A stretch of 64,000 nt of DNA from positions 55,730 through 119,729 of the forward strand of contig JAJDBJ010000036.1 of NCBI GenBank assembly GCA_029261395.1, read 5' to 3'. This document shows positions 24,316-32,230 of this stretch, piece after piece. A program made the position numbers and the translations under genes. Position 1 is the first letter of the stretch. The number at the start of each line of letters is the position of its first letter. Under the pieces are notes generated by a model. The model had not been told where the DNA came from, searched no databases, and was given only the letters and a program-made list of their open reading frames with translations. The stretch comes from Nitrospinaceae bacterium (lineage in GTDB: Bacteria > Nitrospinota > Nitrospinia > Nitrospinales > Nitrospinaceae).

Positions 24316-25665
24316 ATGTTTGATAATTTATCCAATCGCCTCGAGGCGATCTACAAAAAATTAAAAGGTCGCGGCAAGCTGAAAGAGGCCGATGTCGACG
24401 AAGCTCTGCGTGAAATCCGCGTGGCTTTGATCGAAGCGGATGTCAGTCTGCCCGTCATCAAAGATTTTCTCGCCGGAGTGCGGGAGAAGTCCATCGGTCA
24501 CGAGGTGTTGAAGAGCCTGACGCCCGGCCACCAGATGGTCAAGATCGTCAACGACGAGCTGGAGCAATTGCTCGGCGGCGAAGTCAGCGACATCAAGTTT
24601 TCCGACAAGCCGCCCACGATCATTATGATGGTCGGTCTGCAGGGGGCGGGTAAGACCACGACGGTCGGCAAGCTGGCCAAGAAATTCAAGAGGGATGGCA
24701 AGAACTGTCTGCTGGTGCCAGCCGATGTGTACCGTCCGGCGGCGATTGAGCAGTTGAATGTGTTGGGACGCGATCTGGGGATTGACGTCTACCAGGCGGG
24801 GGATAATAAAGATCCCGTTAGCATTTGCGCCAAGGCTATCAAGCAGGCCCGCGACGAAATGCGCACGGTGGTGATTCTCGATACCGCAGGTCGTCAGCAC
24901 ATCGACGAAGCGCTGATGGACGAGATCAAGGCCATCAAGAAAAAGATCGAGCCGCACGAGGTATTGTTCGTCGCCGATTCCATGATGGGTCAGGAAGCGG
25001 TGAATGTGTCGAAGGCGTTTCACGACGCGGTAGGCATCAACGGCGTGGTGTTGACGAAGATGGACGGCGATGCACGCGGTGGCGCGGCGTTGTCGATCAA
25101 ATCCGTTACCGGCCAGCCCATCAAGTTCATCGGGACCGGCGAGAAGCTGGAGGCGTTGGAGCCGTTTCATCCCGACCGCATTGTGTCGCGGATTCTCGGC
25201 ATGGGCGACGTGATGACCCTGGTCGACAAGGCTCAGGATACCTTCGAGCTGGAACAGCAGGAAGAGCTCGAAAAGAAATTAAAGAAGAACTCGTTCGACC
25301 TGGAAGATTTTCGCAATCAGCTTCAGCAGATTCGCAAGATGGGATCGATCCAGGATTTGCTGAACATGGTTCCCGGCGCAGGCAAGATGATGAAGGGGAT
25401 CAAAGTGGACGACGGCGCGTTTGTCCGTATCGAGGCCATCATCGGCTCGATGACGCAGTACGAGCGGTCGCACCATAACGTCATCAATGGCAGCCGAAAA
25501 AAGCGCATTGCTAACGGAAGCGGAACCACGGTCAGCGAAATCAACAAATTGATGAAGCAGTTTTCGCAAATGAAAAAGATGATGAAAAAGATGTCCTCCG
25601 GCAACTCCCGAGGTTTTAATCTGGGAGGTTTGATGGGGGGACGAGGGGGAATGAGTCCCTTTTAA
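24316..25665 (+). CDS. ffh: Signal recognition particle GTPase Ffh
   Basis: A 449-residue SRP54 homologue that binds signal sequences and SRP RNA for co-translational targeting. N domain residues 1-85 precede the G domain with P-loop GLQGAGKTTTVGKLA, DTAGRQHID and TKMDGDARGG. The Met-rich M domain follows (MVPGAGKMMKG, QMKKMMKKMSSGNSRG), ending in a Gly-rich tail. It leads the operon ffh-rpsP-khpA-rimM-trmD-RNA methyltransferase-rplS, a widespread order. No 4.5S RNA gene is seen nearby. Confidence 0.97.
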   Translation: MFDNLSNRLEAIYKKLKGRGKLKEADVDEALREIRVALIEADVSLPVIKDFLAGVREKSIGHEVLKSLTPGHQMVKIVNDELEQLLGGEVSDIKFSDKPPTIIMMVGLQGAGKTTTVGKLAKKFKRDGKNCLLVPADVYRPAAIEQLNVLGRDLGIDVYQAGDNKDPVSICAKAIKQARDEMRTVVILDTAGRQHIDEALMDEIKAIKKKIEPHEVLFVADSMMGQEAVNVSKAFHDAVGINGVVLTKMDGDARGGAALSIKSVTGQPIKFIGTGEKLEALEPFHPDRIVSRILGMGDVMTLVDKAQDTFELEQQEELEKKLKKNSFDLEDFRNQLQQIRKMGSIQDLLNMVPGAGKMMKGIKVDDGAFVRIEAIIGSMTQYERSHHNVINGSRKKRIANGSGTTVSEINKLMKQFSQMKKMMKKMSSGNSRGFNLGGLMGGRGGMSPF

Positions 25666-25730
25666 ACAGGATTTGACTGATATTCGTATCCTAAATTTGT
25701 TTTATTCCATTTTAACCGCAGGAGGCAACA

Positions 25731-25976
25731 TTGGCAGTAGTTATTCGATTGAGTAGACGAGGATCAAAAAAGAGGCCCTTCTATAGGGTGGTTGCAACTG
25801 ATTCACGCTCTCCGAGAGACGGTAAGTTTCTTGAAGTGCTGGGCACCTTCGACCCGTTGAAAACTGACGATCAATTTAAAATTGACGCAGACAAAACGCA
25901 GAGTTGGATTAAAAAAGGCGCTTTGCCCTCCAAGACCGTATCTTCGCTTTTGAAAAAAGCCGGAGTTACCGCATAG
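25731..25976 (+). CDS. rpsP: 30S ribosomal protein S16
   Basis: An 81-residue S16 of normal length, starting [19 protein letters not shown] and containing [22 protein letters not shown]. The start codon is TTG, supported by a strong AGGAGG five bases upstream (25720-25725). A TTGACT at 25673 could be a -35 box, but no good -10 follows. Confidence 0.97.
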   Translation: MAVVIRLSRRGSKKRPFYRVVATDSRSPRDGKFLEVLGTFDPLKTDDQFKIDADKTQSWIKKGALPSKTVSSLLKKAGVTA

Positions 25977-26081
25977 AGGAATCTACCTTTTGATCTTCGT
26001 GTCTCACACTGGACGTTGTGAAAACGATTGATCCAACTGACGTATAAGATCGGTTTTGCGGCGACCCTGGAGGTATCGGGC

Positions 26082-26312
26082 ATGAAAGATCTTGTAAGTG
26101 TCATCGCGAAGGCATTGGTGGATTTTCCGGATCAAGTGGAAATTCGAGAAGTTGAGGGTGAAAAAACCACGGTTCTGGAGTTGAGGGTGGCCAAGGAAGA
26201 CTTGGGGAAGGTGATCGGCAAGCAGGGGAAAACCGCCCGTGCCATGCGCACCATTTTGAACGCTAATGCGACCAAGTTGAAGAAAAGAGCGGTTTTGGAA
26301 ATTATTGAATAA
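26082..26312 (+). CDS. khpA: KH-domain RNA-binding protein KhpA
   Basis: A 76-residue single-KH-domain protein. The GxxG loop lies in [18 protein letters not shown]. It starts at the ATG preceded by GGAGG eight bases upstream; upstream in-frame codons are not family-like. KhpA proteins bind RNA, often with KhpB, and sit between rpsP and rimM in many bacteria, as here. Confidence 0.94.
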   Translation: MKDLVSVIAKALVDFPDQVEIREVEGEKTTVLELRVAKEDLGKVIGKQGKTARAMRTILNANATKLKKRAVLEIIE

Positions 26313-26315
26313 ACC

Positions 26316-26843
26316 ATGGATTGGGTTCTGGTTGGCTACATTACGAAGACCCATGGGTTGAAGGGGGAAGTCAAGGTTAAGCCTTCTCTGGCAGACCCCG
26401 ATCCCAGCCCTGTTCAGGGTGTCCGTCGCGCCCGTATTGTGGAAGAGGACGGAAGTTCTGTTGAGACGGAACTGGAAAAAATCCGCGGGCAGGGCGGGCG
26501 ATGGATCGTCAAGTTCAAGGATTTCAAAACCATTGAACAGGCAGAACAAAATCTGATAGGGCGATCTGTCGAGATATACTGCGAAGATTTTCAGTCCTTG
26601 CCGGAAGGCGAGTTTTACTGGTTCCAGATTGAGGGCCTTCAGGTTTTCGACGAGGCAGGCCGGTATTACGGAACGGTGAACGAAATCATTGTCACCGGCA
26701 GTAACGATGTGTACGTAGTTCAGGATGGCGATAAAGAGCTCTTGCTTCCGATGATTGACTCCGTGGTCAAGTCGATTGACCTCAAGGAGAACAAACTGAT
26801 TTTTCATATCATCGAGGGGCTGCTTGAAGACTATCCGGTTTGA
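26316..26843 (+). CDS. rimM: Ribosome maturation factor RimM
   Basis: A 175-residue RimM, a 30S assembly factor that binds S19. The N-terminal beta-barrel begins VGYITKTHGLKGEVKVKP; the PRC-barrel C-terminal domain carries FYWFQIEGLQVFDEAGRYYG and ELLLPMIDSVVKSID. The gene starts three bases after khpA and overlaps trmD by 20 bases, so translation is tightly coupled. Confidence 0.96.
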   Translation: MDWVLVGYITKTHGLKGEVKVKPSLADPDPSPVQGVRRARIVEEDGSSVETELEKIRGQGGRWIVKFKDFKTIEQAEQNLIGRSVEIYCEDFQSLPEGEFYWFQIEGLQVFDEAGRYYGTVNEIIVTGSNDVYVVQDGDKELLLPMIDSVVKSIDLKENKLIFHIIEGLLEDYPV

Positions 26844-27528
26844 CATTATATCGATTTTCCCCGGGATGTTTGAGTCGCCGTTTGGTGAAAGCCTGTTGAG
26901 CAAGGCGCAGGATAACGGCATCGTCGAGATCAGAACACACGATCTTCGCGAGTACTCACTGGACAAGCATAACCGGGTGGACGACACGCCTTTCGGCGGC
27001 GGTGTGGGGATGGTGATGAATATCGAACCCATTGACCGGGCACTGGAAGCGGTGAAGAAGGATCGTCCCAAAGCGCATAGTATTTTGTTGTCGCCCGGCG
27101 GCTATCGCTTCGATCAGAAAAAAGCCTGGGAGTTGTCCCGCAAGGATGAAATCATCCTCGTGTGTGGACGCTACGAAGGAGTCGACGAGCGGGTCTCCGA
27201 GTTGGTCGACGAAGAGTTGTCGATCGGCGATTATGTGATGAACGGCGGCGAGGTTCCCGCCATGGTCGTGGTGGAAACCGTGGCCCGGCTGGTTCCCGGC
27301 GTGATCGGAGACGAACAGTCGCTAGCGGAGGAATCGTTCTCCGGTGAGACCCTGGAGTACCCGCAGTACACGCGCCCGCGGGAGTATAAAGGACATGAGG
27401 TGCCGGAGGTTCTGGTGTCCGGCGATCATAAGAAAATTGAAGAGTGGAAGCGGCAGGCAGCGCTTAAGAAAACGGCAAAATATCGTCCTGATTTGGTTCG
27501 TAAGAGTCAAACGGACGATTCTGAATAA
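26824..27528 (+). CDS. trmD: tRNA (guanine-N1)-methyltransferase TrmD
   Basis: TrmD methylates G37 of tRNAs using SAM through a trefoil-knot fold. The 234-residue product starts at TTG within the rimM end, with GAGGGG four bases upstream; the family N-terminus FDIISIFPGMFESP begins right after it. Other motifs are SLDKHNRVDDTPFGGGVGMVM, LVCGRYEGVDERV, LSIGDYVMNGGE and YPQYTRPREYKG. Length is normal. Confidence 0.96.
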   Translation: MKTIRFDIISIFPGMFESPFGESLLSKAQDNGIVEIRTHDLREYSLDKHNRVDDTPFGGGVGMVMNIEPIDRALEAVKKDRPKAHSILLSPGGYRFDQKKAWELSRKDEIILVCGRYEGVDERVSELVDEELSIGDYVMNGGEVPAMVVVETVARLVPGVIGDEQSLAEESFSGETLEYPQYTRPREYKGHEVPEVLVSGDHKKIEEWKRQAALKKTAKYRPDLVRKSQTDDSE

Positions 27529-27549
27529 ACTTGTGGCATACGGAACAGA

Positions 27550-28134
27550 TTGACCGAACCCGTTCATACGAATATAGATATCGCACTGGTTCATTTCCCG
27601 GTTTATAACAAACCGGGAGACATCGTTACCTCGTCGGTAACGACTCTGGACGTGCACGACATCTCGCGGATCAGCCGCACTTATGCTTTGGGAACCTTTT
27701 ATGTGGTGACTCCGTTGGAGACCCAGCAGAAGCTGGTGAGCCGCATGATGGATCATTGGTTGAAGGGCTACGGGGCGGAATACAACCCCACCCGCAAGGA
27801 GGCTTTACTCAATACGCGTGTGGTGAACGTGCTGGACGAGGCGGTGGCGGACATTACAGAACGACGGGGAAAGCCGCCCAGGACGGTGGTTTCATCTGCC
27901 AAGCAGTTTCCGCAAAGCCGATCGTATCAGGAAATGCGTGCGGAGCTAAAAGAAGATCATTCCCACCTGCTGGTTTTTGGGACGGGATGGGGTTTGGAAA
28001 AAGGAATTGTGGAGCGGGCCGATATTGTGTTGGCCCCGATTGATGGGCTGAGCGGGTACAATCACCTGCCGGTTCGAGCGGCCGTTGCAATCATTCTCGA
28101 CCGATTGTTGGGACGGGAGATACGGGCCGAATAA
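27550..28134 (+). CDS. SPOUT-type RNA methyltransferase (TrmD-associated)
   Basis: A 194-residue protein encoded between trmD and rplS, a known position for a SAM-dependent RNA methyltransferase with a knotted fold. Visible elements are IDIALVHFPVYNKPGDIVTSSVT, TYALGTFYVVTPLE, and the C-terminal knot-like region LLVFGTGWGLEKGIV...DGLSGYNHLPVRAAVAIILDRLLG in outline. The start is TTG with only a weak upstream ribosome site. The target nucleotide is unknown. Assignment rests on pattern and synteny. Confidence 0.8.
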   Translation: MTEPVHTNIDIALVHFPVYNKPGDIVTSSVTTLDVHDISRISRTYALGTFYVVTPLETQQKLVSRMMDHWLKGYGAEYNPTRKEALLNTRVVNVLDEAVADITERRGKPPRTVVSSAKQFPQSRSYQEMRAELKEDHSHLLVFGTGWGLEKGIVERADIVLAPIDGLSGYNHLPVRAAVAIILDRLLGREIRAE

Positions 28135-28202
28135 TTATTTTATTGTGAGTTTGGGCGGATATTGATATCATCCGCGCTTTTCAGTCGAAGGAGACAGGTT
28201 TC

Positions 28203-28673
28203 ATGAATTTGGTGGATCAAATTGAGCATAAAGAAATGAAGGAAGCAGTCCCCGAAGTACGTATCGGGGATACCGTTCGCGTGCATATCCGCATTGTCGA
28301 AGGAGCCAAAGAACGCGTTCAGGTAGTGGAAGGCGTTGTGATCAAAATGCGCGGCAGTCAGAACCGAAAAACCATTACCGTGCGAAAAATTTCGTTTGGT
28401 GTGGGTGTCGAGCGGATTTTCCCCCTGCATTCCCCGCGGGTGGAAAAAGTGGAAGTGACGAAACACTCCAAAGTCCGTCGCGCCAAACTGTATTACCTGC
28501 GCGAATTGCGTGGTAAGGCGGCACGCCTGAAGGAAGTCCGGATTCAGTCCAAGAAGGGCACGGGCCAATCCAAAAAGAAAGCAAAAGCGGCCGCAAAGTC
28601 CGCGGCAAAAAGAGCCGCCGCAGGTTCTGGAGAGAAGACTGAGGCCAAGGCTGAGGCGAAGACCGAAGAATAA
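28203..28673 (+). CDS. rplS: 50S ribosomal protein L19
   Basis: A 156-residue L19. The conserved core (residues 1-118) contains [34 protein letters not shown] and [22 protein letters not shown]. It carries a C-terminal extension of about 35 residues rich in Lys and Ala ([18 protein letters not shown]) that is absent in enterobacterial L19 (about 115 residues). AAGGAG precedes the ATG. A small hairpin at 28155-28175 lies in the leader. The operon ends here at a strong terminator. Confidence 0.97.
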   Translation: MNLVDQIEHKEMKEAVPEVRIGDTVRVHIRIVEGAKERVQVVEGVVIKMRGSQNRKTITVRKISFGVGVERIFPLHSPRVEKVEVTKHSKVRRAKLYYLRELRGKAARLKEVRIQSKKGTGQSKKKAKAAAKSAAKRAAAGSGEKTEAKAEAKTEE

Positions 28674-28701
28674 ATTCTGTTTCGCGCAAATGTATTTTCT
28701 G

Positions 28702-28733
28702 AACCGGTCTCGATTTTCGAGGCCGGTTTTTTT
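28702..28733 (+). terminator. Rho-independent terminator of the ffh-rplS operon
   Basis: The 12-bp stem AACCGGTCTCGA / TCGAGGCCGGTT (one G-U pair) with a 3-nt loop is followed by seven T residues. It lies 29 bases after the rplS stop and works on the plus strand only. Confidence 0.93.
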
Positions 28734-28834
28734 GTGGGGTTTAATCTCACCAGTGAGTTTAGTTCCCCGTAGCTTGCTAAGGCTTTTAAATAAAAATCCT
28801 TATCGGATACCCCGTCCGCTTGTGGCAGAGTCGC

Positions 28835-29752
28835 TCATTGAGGGCTGGGTGCAGGAGCCGGCTGGTCAAGTGTGGAAGGCTGAGATGATTTGTTGCGCAT
28901 CTCCTGCATTTTCCTGCGGCTCAATATGTAAAGAAATGATTGACCCAATCCGTGTTTTAGCGGGTTGGCCCGGTAAGCCCGACTAGCTTTGAGCAGTCCC
29001 CGGCGAAGGGTGCGTAGGCGTTCAGGATCAATGGGGTGGAGAGAGGTAAGCTCCGGCGGGCGTGAACCTGTTTGCATGGTGCTGATCCGGCTCCAGAAAC
29101 GCTCGGCTTCCCCCGGATCGTACCCCGCCTTCACCATCAGCATGATACCGATTTCATCCGCCTCAAACTCATGGCTGGGATTAAAGGGTCCGATGCCGTT
29201 CTCGGCAGTGCCCATGCCCAACGCTGTCAGCAGAGCATTTTTATTTTTGGAATGGGAAAGGCCGATGGGTGTGGCCGTGGGTTGTCCTTCCCTATTGAGG
29301 GTCGCCGCCAATCGCTGAGCACGATGGCGTGCAATGTCATGCGCAATCTGATGGCTCATCAGCGCCGCCAGCCCGGCCTCGTTGGCACAAACAGGGAGAA
29401 TGCCGGTGTAGACAGCCACTTTCCCACCGGGCAGGGCAATGAGATTCTTCCGGTTGGATTCAATCAACTTGAACTCCCACTTCAGGCTGGGCATGGGAGA
29501 CACCGCCGCCAATTGACGGCCCACCCGTTCCACGATGGTGATCAGTTGTCCATCCAACGATAATTTTTCTTTTTTGATAATTTCCTGGAAGGCTTCTTCC
29601 CCCAACATTACTTCCTGTTGAACAGGGACAGCCTCGTCCAAATATTCGTCGGAAGGGGGTGGGCTCTCATAACGATTGGAAAACGGGTATTTACCGCAAC
29701 CTAAAAAGAGTGAGAAAACCAAAACAATAGGGATGAAACGCTTAAGCAACAT
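28835..29752 (-). CDS. M48-family peptidase-like lipoprotein with altered HExxH motif
   Basis: A 305-residue lipoprotein (signal ending FSLFLGC) resembling periplasmic M48 proteases such as BepA/LoiP. The family pattern is clear: NLIALPGGKVAVYTGILPVCANEAGLAALMSH in outline, and the third zinc-ligand region HEFEADEIG (Glu197). The zinc motif HExxH reads HQIAH at residues 134-138: the catalytic Glu is Gln (codon CAG). The protein may bind zinc without peptidase activity, acting as a chaperone or regulator. It is divergent from rnhB, and its promoter puts the transcription start at or next to the ATG. Confidence 0.88.
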   Translation of the reverse strand: MLLKRFIPIVLVFSLFLGCGKYPFSNRYESPPPSDEYLDEAVPVQQEVMLGEEAFQEIIKKEKLSLDGQLITIVERVGRQLAAVSPMPSLKWEFKLIESNRKNLIALPGGKVAVYTGILPVCANEAGLAALMSHQIAHDIARHRAQRLAATLNREGQPTATPIGLSHSKNKNALLTALGMGTAENGIGPFNPSHEFEADEIGIMLMVKAGYDPGEAERFWSRISTMQTGSRPPELTSLHPIDPERLRTLRRGLLKASRAYRANPLKHGLGQSFLYILSRRKMQEMRNKSSQPSTLDQPAPAPSPQ

Positions 29753-29753
29753 G

Positions 29754-29773
29754 AACTGATTATAGAATCAGTT
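29754..29773. repeat. Perfect 8-bp inverted repeat abutting the M48 start codon
   Basis: AACTGATT-ATAG-AATCAGTT lies one base beyond the minus-strand start codon of the M48-like gene and overlaps its predicted -10 box. It could be an operator. Confidence 0.5.
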
Positions 29774-29787
29774 GCGCCAATATTCAA
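29759..29787 (-). promoter_or_regulatory. Minus-strand promoter predicted to give a leaderless M48-like mRNA
   Basis: On the minus strand TTGAAT (29787-29782) and a perfect TATAAT (29764-29759) are 17 bp apart. The transcription start falls at about 29752, which is the A of the start codon. No Shine-Dalgarno sequence is present. Confidence 0.5.
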
Positions 29788-29801
29788 CGGACACTTTCCT
29801 G

Positions 29802-29830
29802 TTGCGGGCTTAAAAGGAATCACTTATCAT
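29802..29830 (+). promoter_or_regulatory. Promoter of rnhB
   Basis: TTGCGG (29802-29807) and TATCAT (29825-29830) are spaced by 17 bp, close to the rnhB ribosome-binding site. The -10 is good and the -35 is weak. Confidence 0.4.
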
Positions 29831-29850
29831 CAGCGCGGAGGAGCAACTGA

Positions 29851-30459
29851 ATGAGGGACCACGAAAGGGAAGCGGAACATTCCGGATACCGTTCAGTGGC
29901 GGGGGTCGACGAAGCGGGACGCGGACCTCTGGCAGGACCCGTGGTGGCCGCCGCCGTCGTGTTGCCTTCCGAGTTTTCCCTGCCCAGACTGCGTGATTCC
30001 AAAAAAATGTCCCCTTCGCTTCGCGAAATACTGTACGATCAAATCATTGAAAAGTGTACGGGATACGGGATTGGTTGGGTCGATGAAAATACGATCGACG
30101 AAATCAATATCCTGCAGGCCACGTTGCTGGCTATGAAACAGGCGGTGGAGAAACTTCCAACGCCGCCGGATATGCTTTTGATCGATGGCAACCGTGGCAT
30201 CGAATGTGACACGCACCAGAAAACCATTGTTGGTGGCGACGACGCCAGTTTGTCCATCGCCGCCGCGTCGGTGCTGGCAAAGGTGACGCGGGATCGGTTG
30301 ATGCAACGGTACCACGAGCAGTACCCTCAATATGAATTCTCCCGGCACAAGGGATATGGCACGCGATTGCACCGTGAACGGATCCAACAGTACGGACCGT
30401 GCCCCATACACCGGAAAACATTTAAGGGCGTGGCGGAATATTTGAACCGCCGCCCATAA
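29851..30459 (+). CDS. rnhB: Ribonuclease HII
   Basis: RNase HII of 202 residues, which removes ribonucleotides from RNA:DNA hybrids. The catalytic N-terminal motif is VAGVDEAGRGPLAGPVVAAAV; the other metal-binding Asp/Glu residues lie in MLLIDGNRG and ASVLAKVTRDRLM. The C-terminal HKGYGTRLHRERIQQYGPCPIHRKTF fits the family in outline. GGAGGAG stands ten bases before the ATG. recJ follows 17 bases downstream. Confidence 0.96.
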   Translation: MRDHEREAEHSGYRSVAGVDEAGRGPLAGPVVAAAVVLPSEFSLPRLRDSKKMSPSLREILYDQIIEKCTGYGIGWVDENTIDEINILQATLLAMKQAVEKLPTPPDMLLIDGNRGIECDTHQKTIVGGDDASLSIAAASVLAKVTRDRLMQRYHEQYPQYEFSRHKGYGTRLHRERIQQYGPCPIHRKTFKGVAEYLNRRP

Positions 30460-30476
30460 GAAATTTTGGATTGTCT

Positions 30477-32219
30477 ATGTTATCAGCGTTAAATAGAAAA
30501 TGGGTATTCGTCAACGCGGAAGATGGCGCCGTCAACCGGTTAAAGGAAGATCATGGGCTTTCCACTTTGCTCGCTCAGTTGATGGTCAACCGTGGTCTCG
30601 GAGATCCCGAAGCGGCCCGGTTTTTCCTGGATGCCCGGTTGGATACGGTTCATGATCCGTTTTTGATGCGAGGCATGGATGTCGCCGTCCGGCGCATCGT
30701 TCAAGCCATCCAGAACCGGGAAACCGTTACCGTCTACGGCGATTACGATGTGGATGGCGTGACTTCCGCCGCATTGGTGGTGCATTTTTTCCGGGAGTTG
30801 GGCGCGCCGTTTGATTATTATCTGCCCAACCGTATGGAAGAAGGCTACGGCCTTAACGATAAGGCATTGGATACCATTAAGGCGCGTGGCAGTAAATTGG
30901 TCATCACGGCGGATACCGGAATCACTGCATTGTCCCAGGTGGCGCACGCCAACAAGATCGGTGTGGAAGTCATCGTGACGGATCATCATCAAGTGGCGGT
31001 AGAAGGATTGCCCGACGCGTTGGCGGTGCTGAATCCTCATCAGCCCGAATGCACTTACCCGTTCAAGTTTTTAAGCGGCGTCGGCATCGTGTTCAAACTG
31101 GCCGTAGGCATTCGCCGGGGATTGTTGGAGGCGGGCTGGGACGCGGACAAACTTCCCAATCTTAAAAAACATCTCGACCTGTTTACTCTGGGCACCATCG
31201 CCGATATGGCACCGTTGATCGACGAGAACCATGTGCTCACCTCGCATGGGCTGGAGGCCCTGCGCACCAGCGCCAAGCCGGGAGTGATCGCTTTGAAGTC
31301 TGTCGTTGGGATCGACGGCAAAGTCGACTCCTCCTCTGTCGGTTTCGGCATGGGACCCCGCCTGAACGCCGCCGGAAGACTGGGGCAACCGGACCGTGGA
31401 CTGCATCTCTTGGTGTCGTCCGACCTCAATGAAGCGATGGAAATGGCGAAGTCGCTGGAAGAGCTCAACGAAGAACGTAAAGAAACGCAGAAATGGTGTT
31501 TCGAGGAAGCGGAATATCTGCTGGAGCGGCAGGTGGATCTCGAAAATGAAAACGTCATTGTCCTGGCCTCAGAAAATTTTCATCAGGGAGTCATCGGTAT
31601 CGTCGCCGCCAAGCTCGCCGAAAAATTTTATCGTCCGGCTATTCTCATCGCCCTCGTAGAGGGCGTGGGCAAAGGCTCCGCGCGAAGCATCCCGTCATTC
31701 AATTTGGTCAAGGCGATGACGCAATGCTCGGAGCATCTCATTCAGTACGGCGGGCACGCCTATGCCGCCGGTTTGAATATCGAGGAAGGACGTGTGGACG
31801 ATTTCCGGAAAGCCATGAATAAGGTGGGGGACGAGTACCTCACCGCAGATTGTCTGGTGGCGGAATTGAAAGTGGACGCGACCCTGAAGATGGAGGACAT
31901 CACTCAGGAGTTCTATGGCGAAATGGAGAGCCTCGAGCCATTCGGGCAGATGAACAAGGTTCCCATTTTCATCTCACGCGACGTCCGGGCGCGCGACGTC
32001 AAATTCGTCGGTCGCGAGGACAACCATGTTCGCTTCCGGGCGTTTCAGGGCAACCAGTTCCGCAACGTCATCGGCTTCAACCTGGCCCACGCTTTTCAAT
32101 CCATCGACGCCAGCGAACCCGTCGACATCGTGTACGAACTGCGCCGCAACACCTGGGGCGGTCGCAACTCCATCGAAATGAAACTCCTCGACCTTCGCAA
32201 CAGCCACGCTGAGGATTAA
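30477..32219 (+). CDS. recJ: Single-stranded-DNA-specific exonuclease RecJ
   Basis: A 580-residue RecJ, the 5'-3' ssDNA exonuclease of recombination and mismatch repair. The DHH phosphoesterase motifs are VTVYGDYDVDGVTSAALV, VITADTGITA and VIVTDHHQV. The DHHA1 domain has IQYGGHAYAAGLNIEEG. The C-terminal OB-like domain includes MESLEPFGQMNKVPIF. The ATG is two codons after an in-frame TTG. The gene is co-directional with rnhB and ends 11 bases from the convergent ABC permease. Confidence 0.96.
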   Translation: MLSALNRKWVFVNAEDGAVNRLKEDHGLSTLLAQLMVNRGLGDPEAARFFLDARLDTVHDPFLMRGMDVAVRRIVQAIQNRETVTVYGDYDVDGVTSAALVVHFFRELGAPFDYYLPNRMEEGYGLNDKALDTIKARGSKLVITADTGITALSQVAHANKIGVEVIVTDHHQVAVEGLPDALAVLNPHQPECTYPFKFLSGVGIVFKLAVGIRRGLLEAGWDADKLPNLKKHLDLFTLGTIADMAPLIDENHVLTSHGLEALRTSAKPGVIALKSVVGIDGKVDSSSVGFGMGPRLNAAGRLGQPDRGLHLLVSSDLNEAMEMAKSLEELNEERKETQKWCFEEAEYLLERQVDLENENVIVLASENFHQGVIGIVAAKLAEKFYRPAILIALVEGVGKGSARSIPSFNLVKAMTQCSEHLIQYGGHAYAAGLNIEEGRVDDFRKAMNKVGDEYLTADCLVAELKVDATLKMEDITQEFYGEMESLEPFGQMNKVPIFISRDVRARDVKFVGREDNHVRFRAFQGNQFRNVIGFNLAHAFQSIDASEPVDIVYELRRNTWGGRNSIEMKLLDLRNSHAED

Positions 32220-32230
32220 ATCAAAGTCAC

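Noticed and set aside
26004..27071. 355-codon open frame on the minus strand
   Set aside because: It runs antisense through khpA, rimM and trmD, which have clear family motifs; it is a shadow frame of G+C-rich coding sequence. The same applies to long antisense frames at 6214-7122, 50713-51624, 51968-52843 and 56868-57875.
28155..28175. Hairpin in the rplS leader as an attenuator or ribosomal-protein binding site
   Set aside because: Short stem with a large loop and no alternative antiterminator structure visible.
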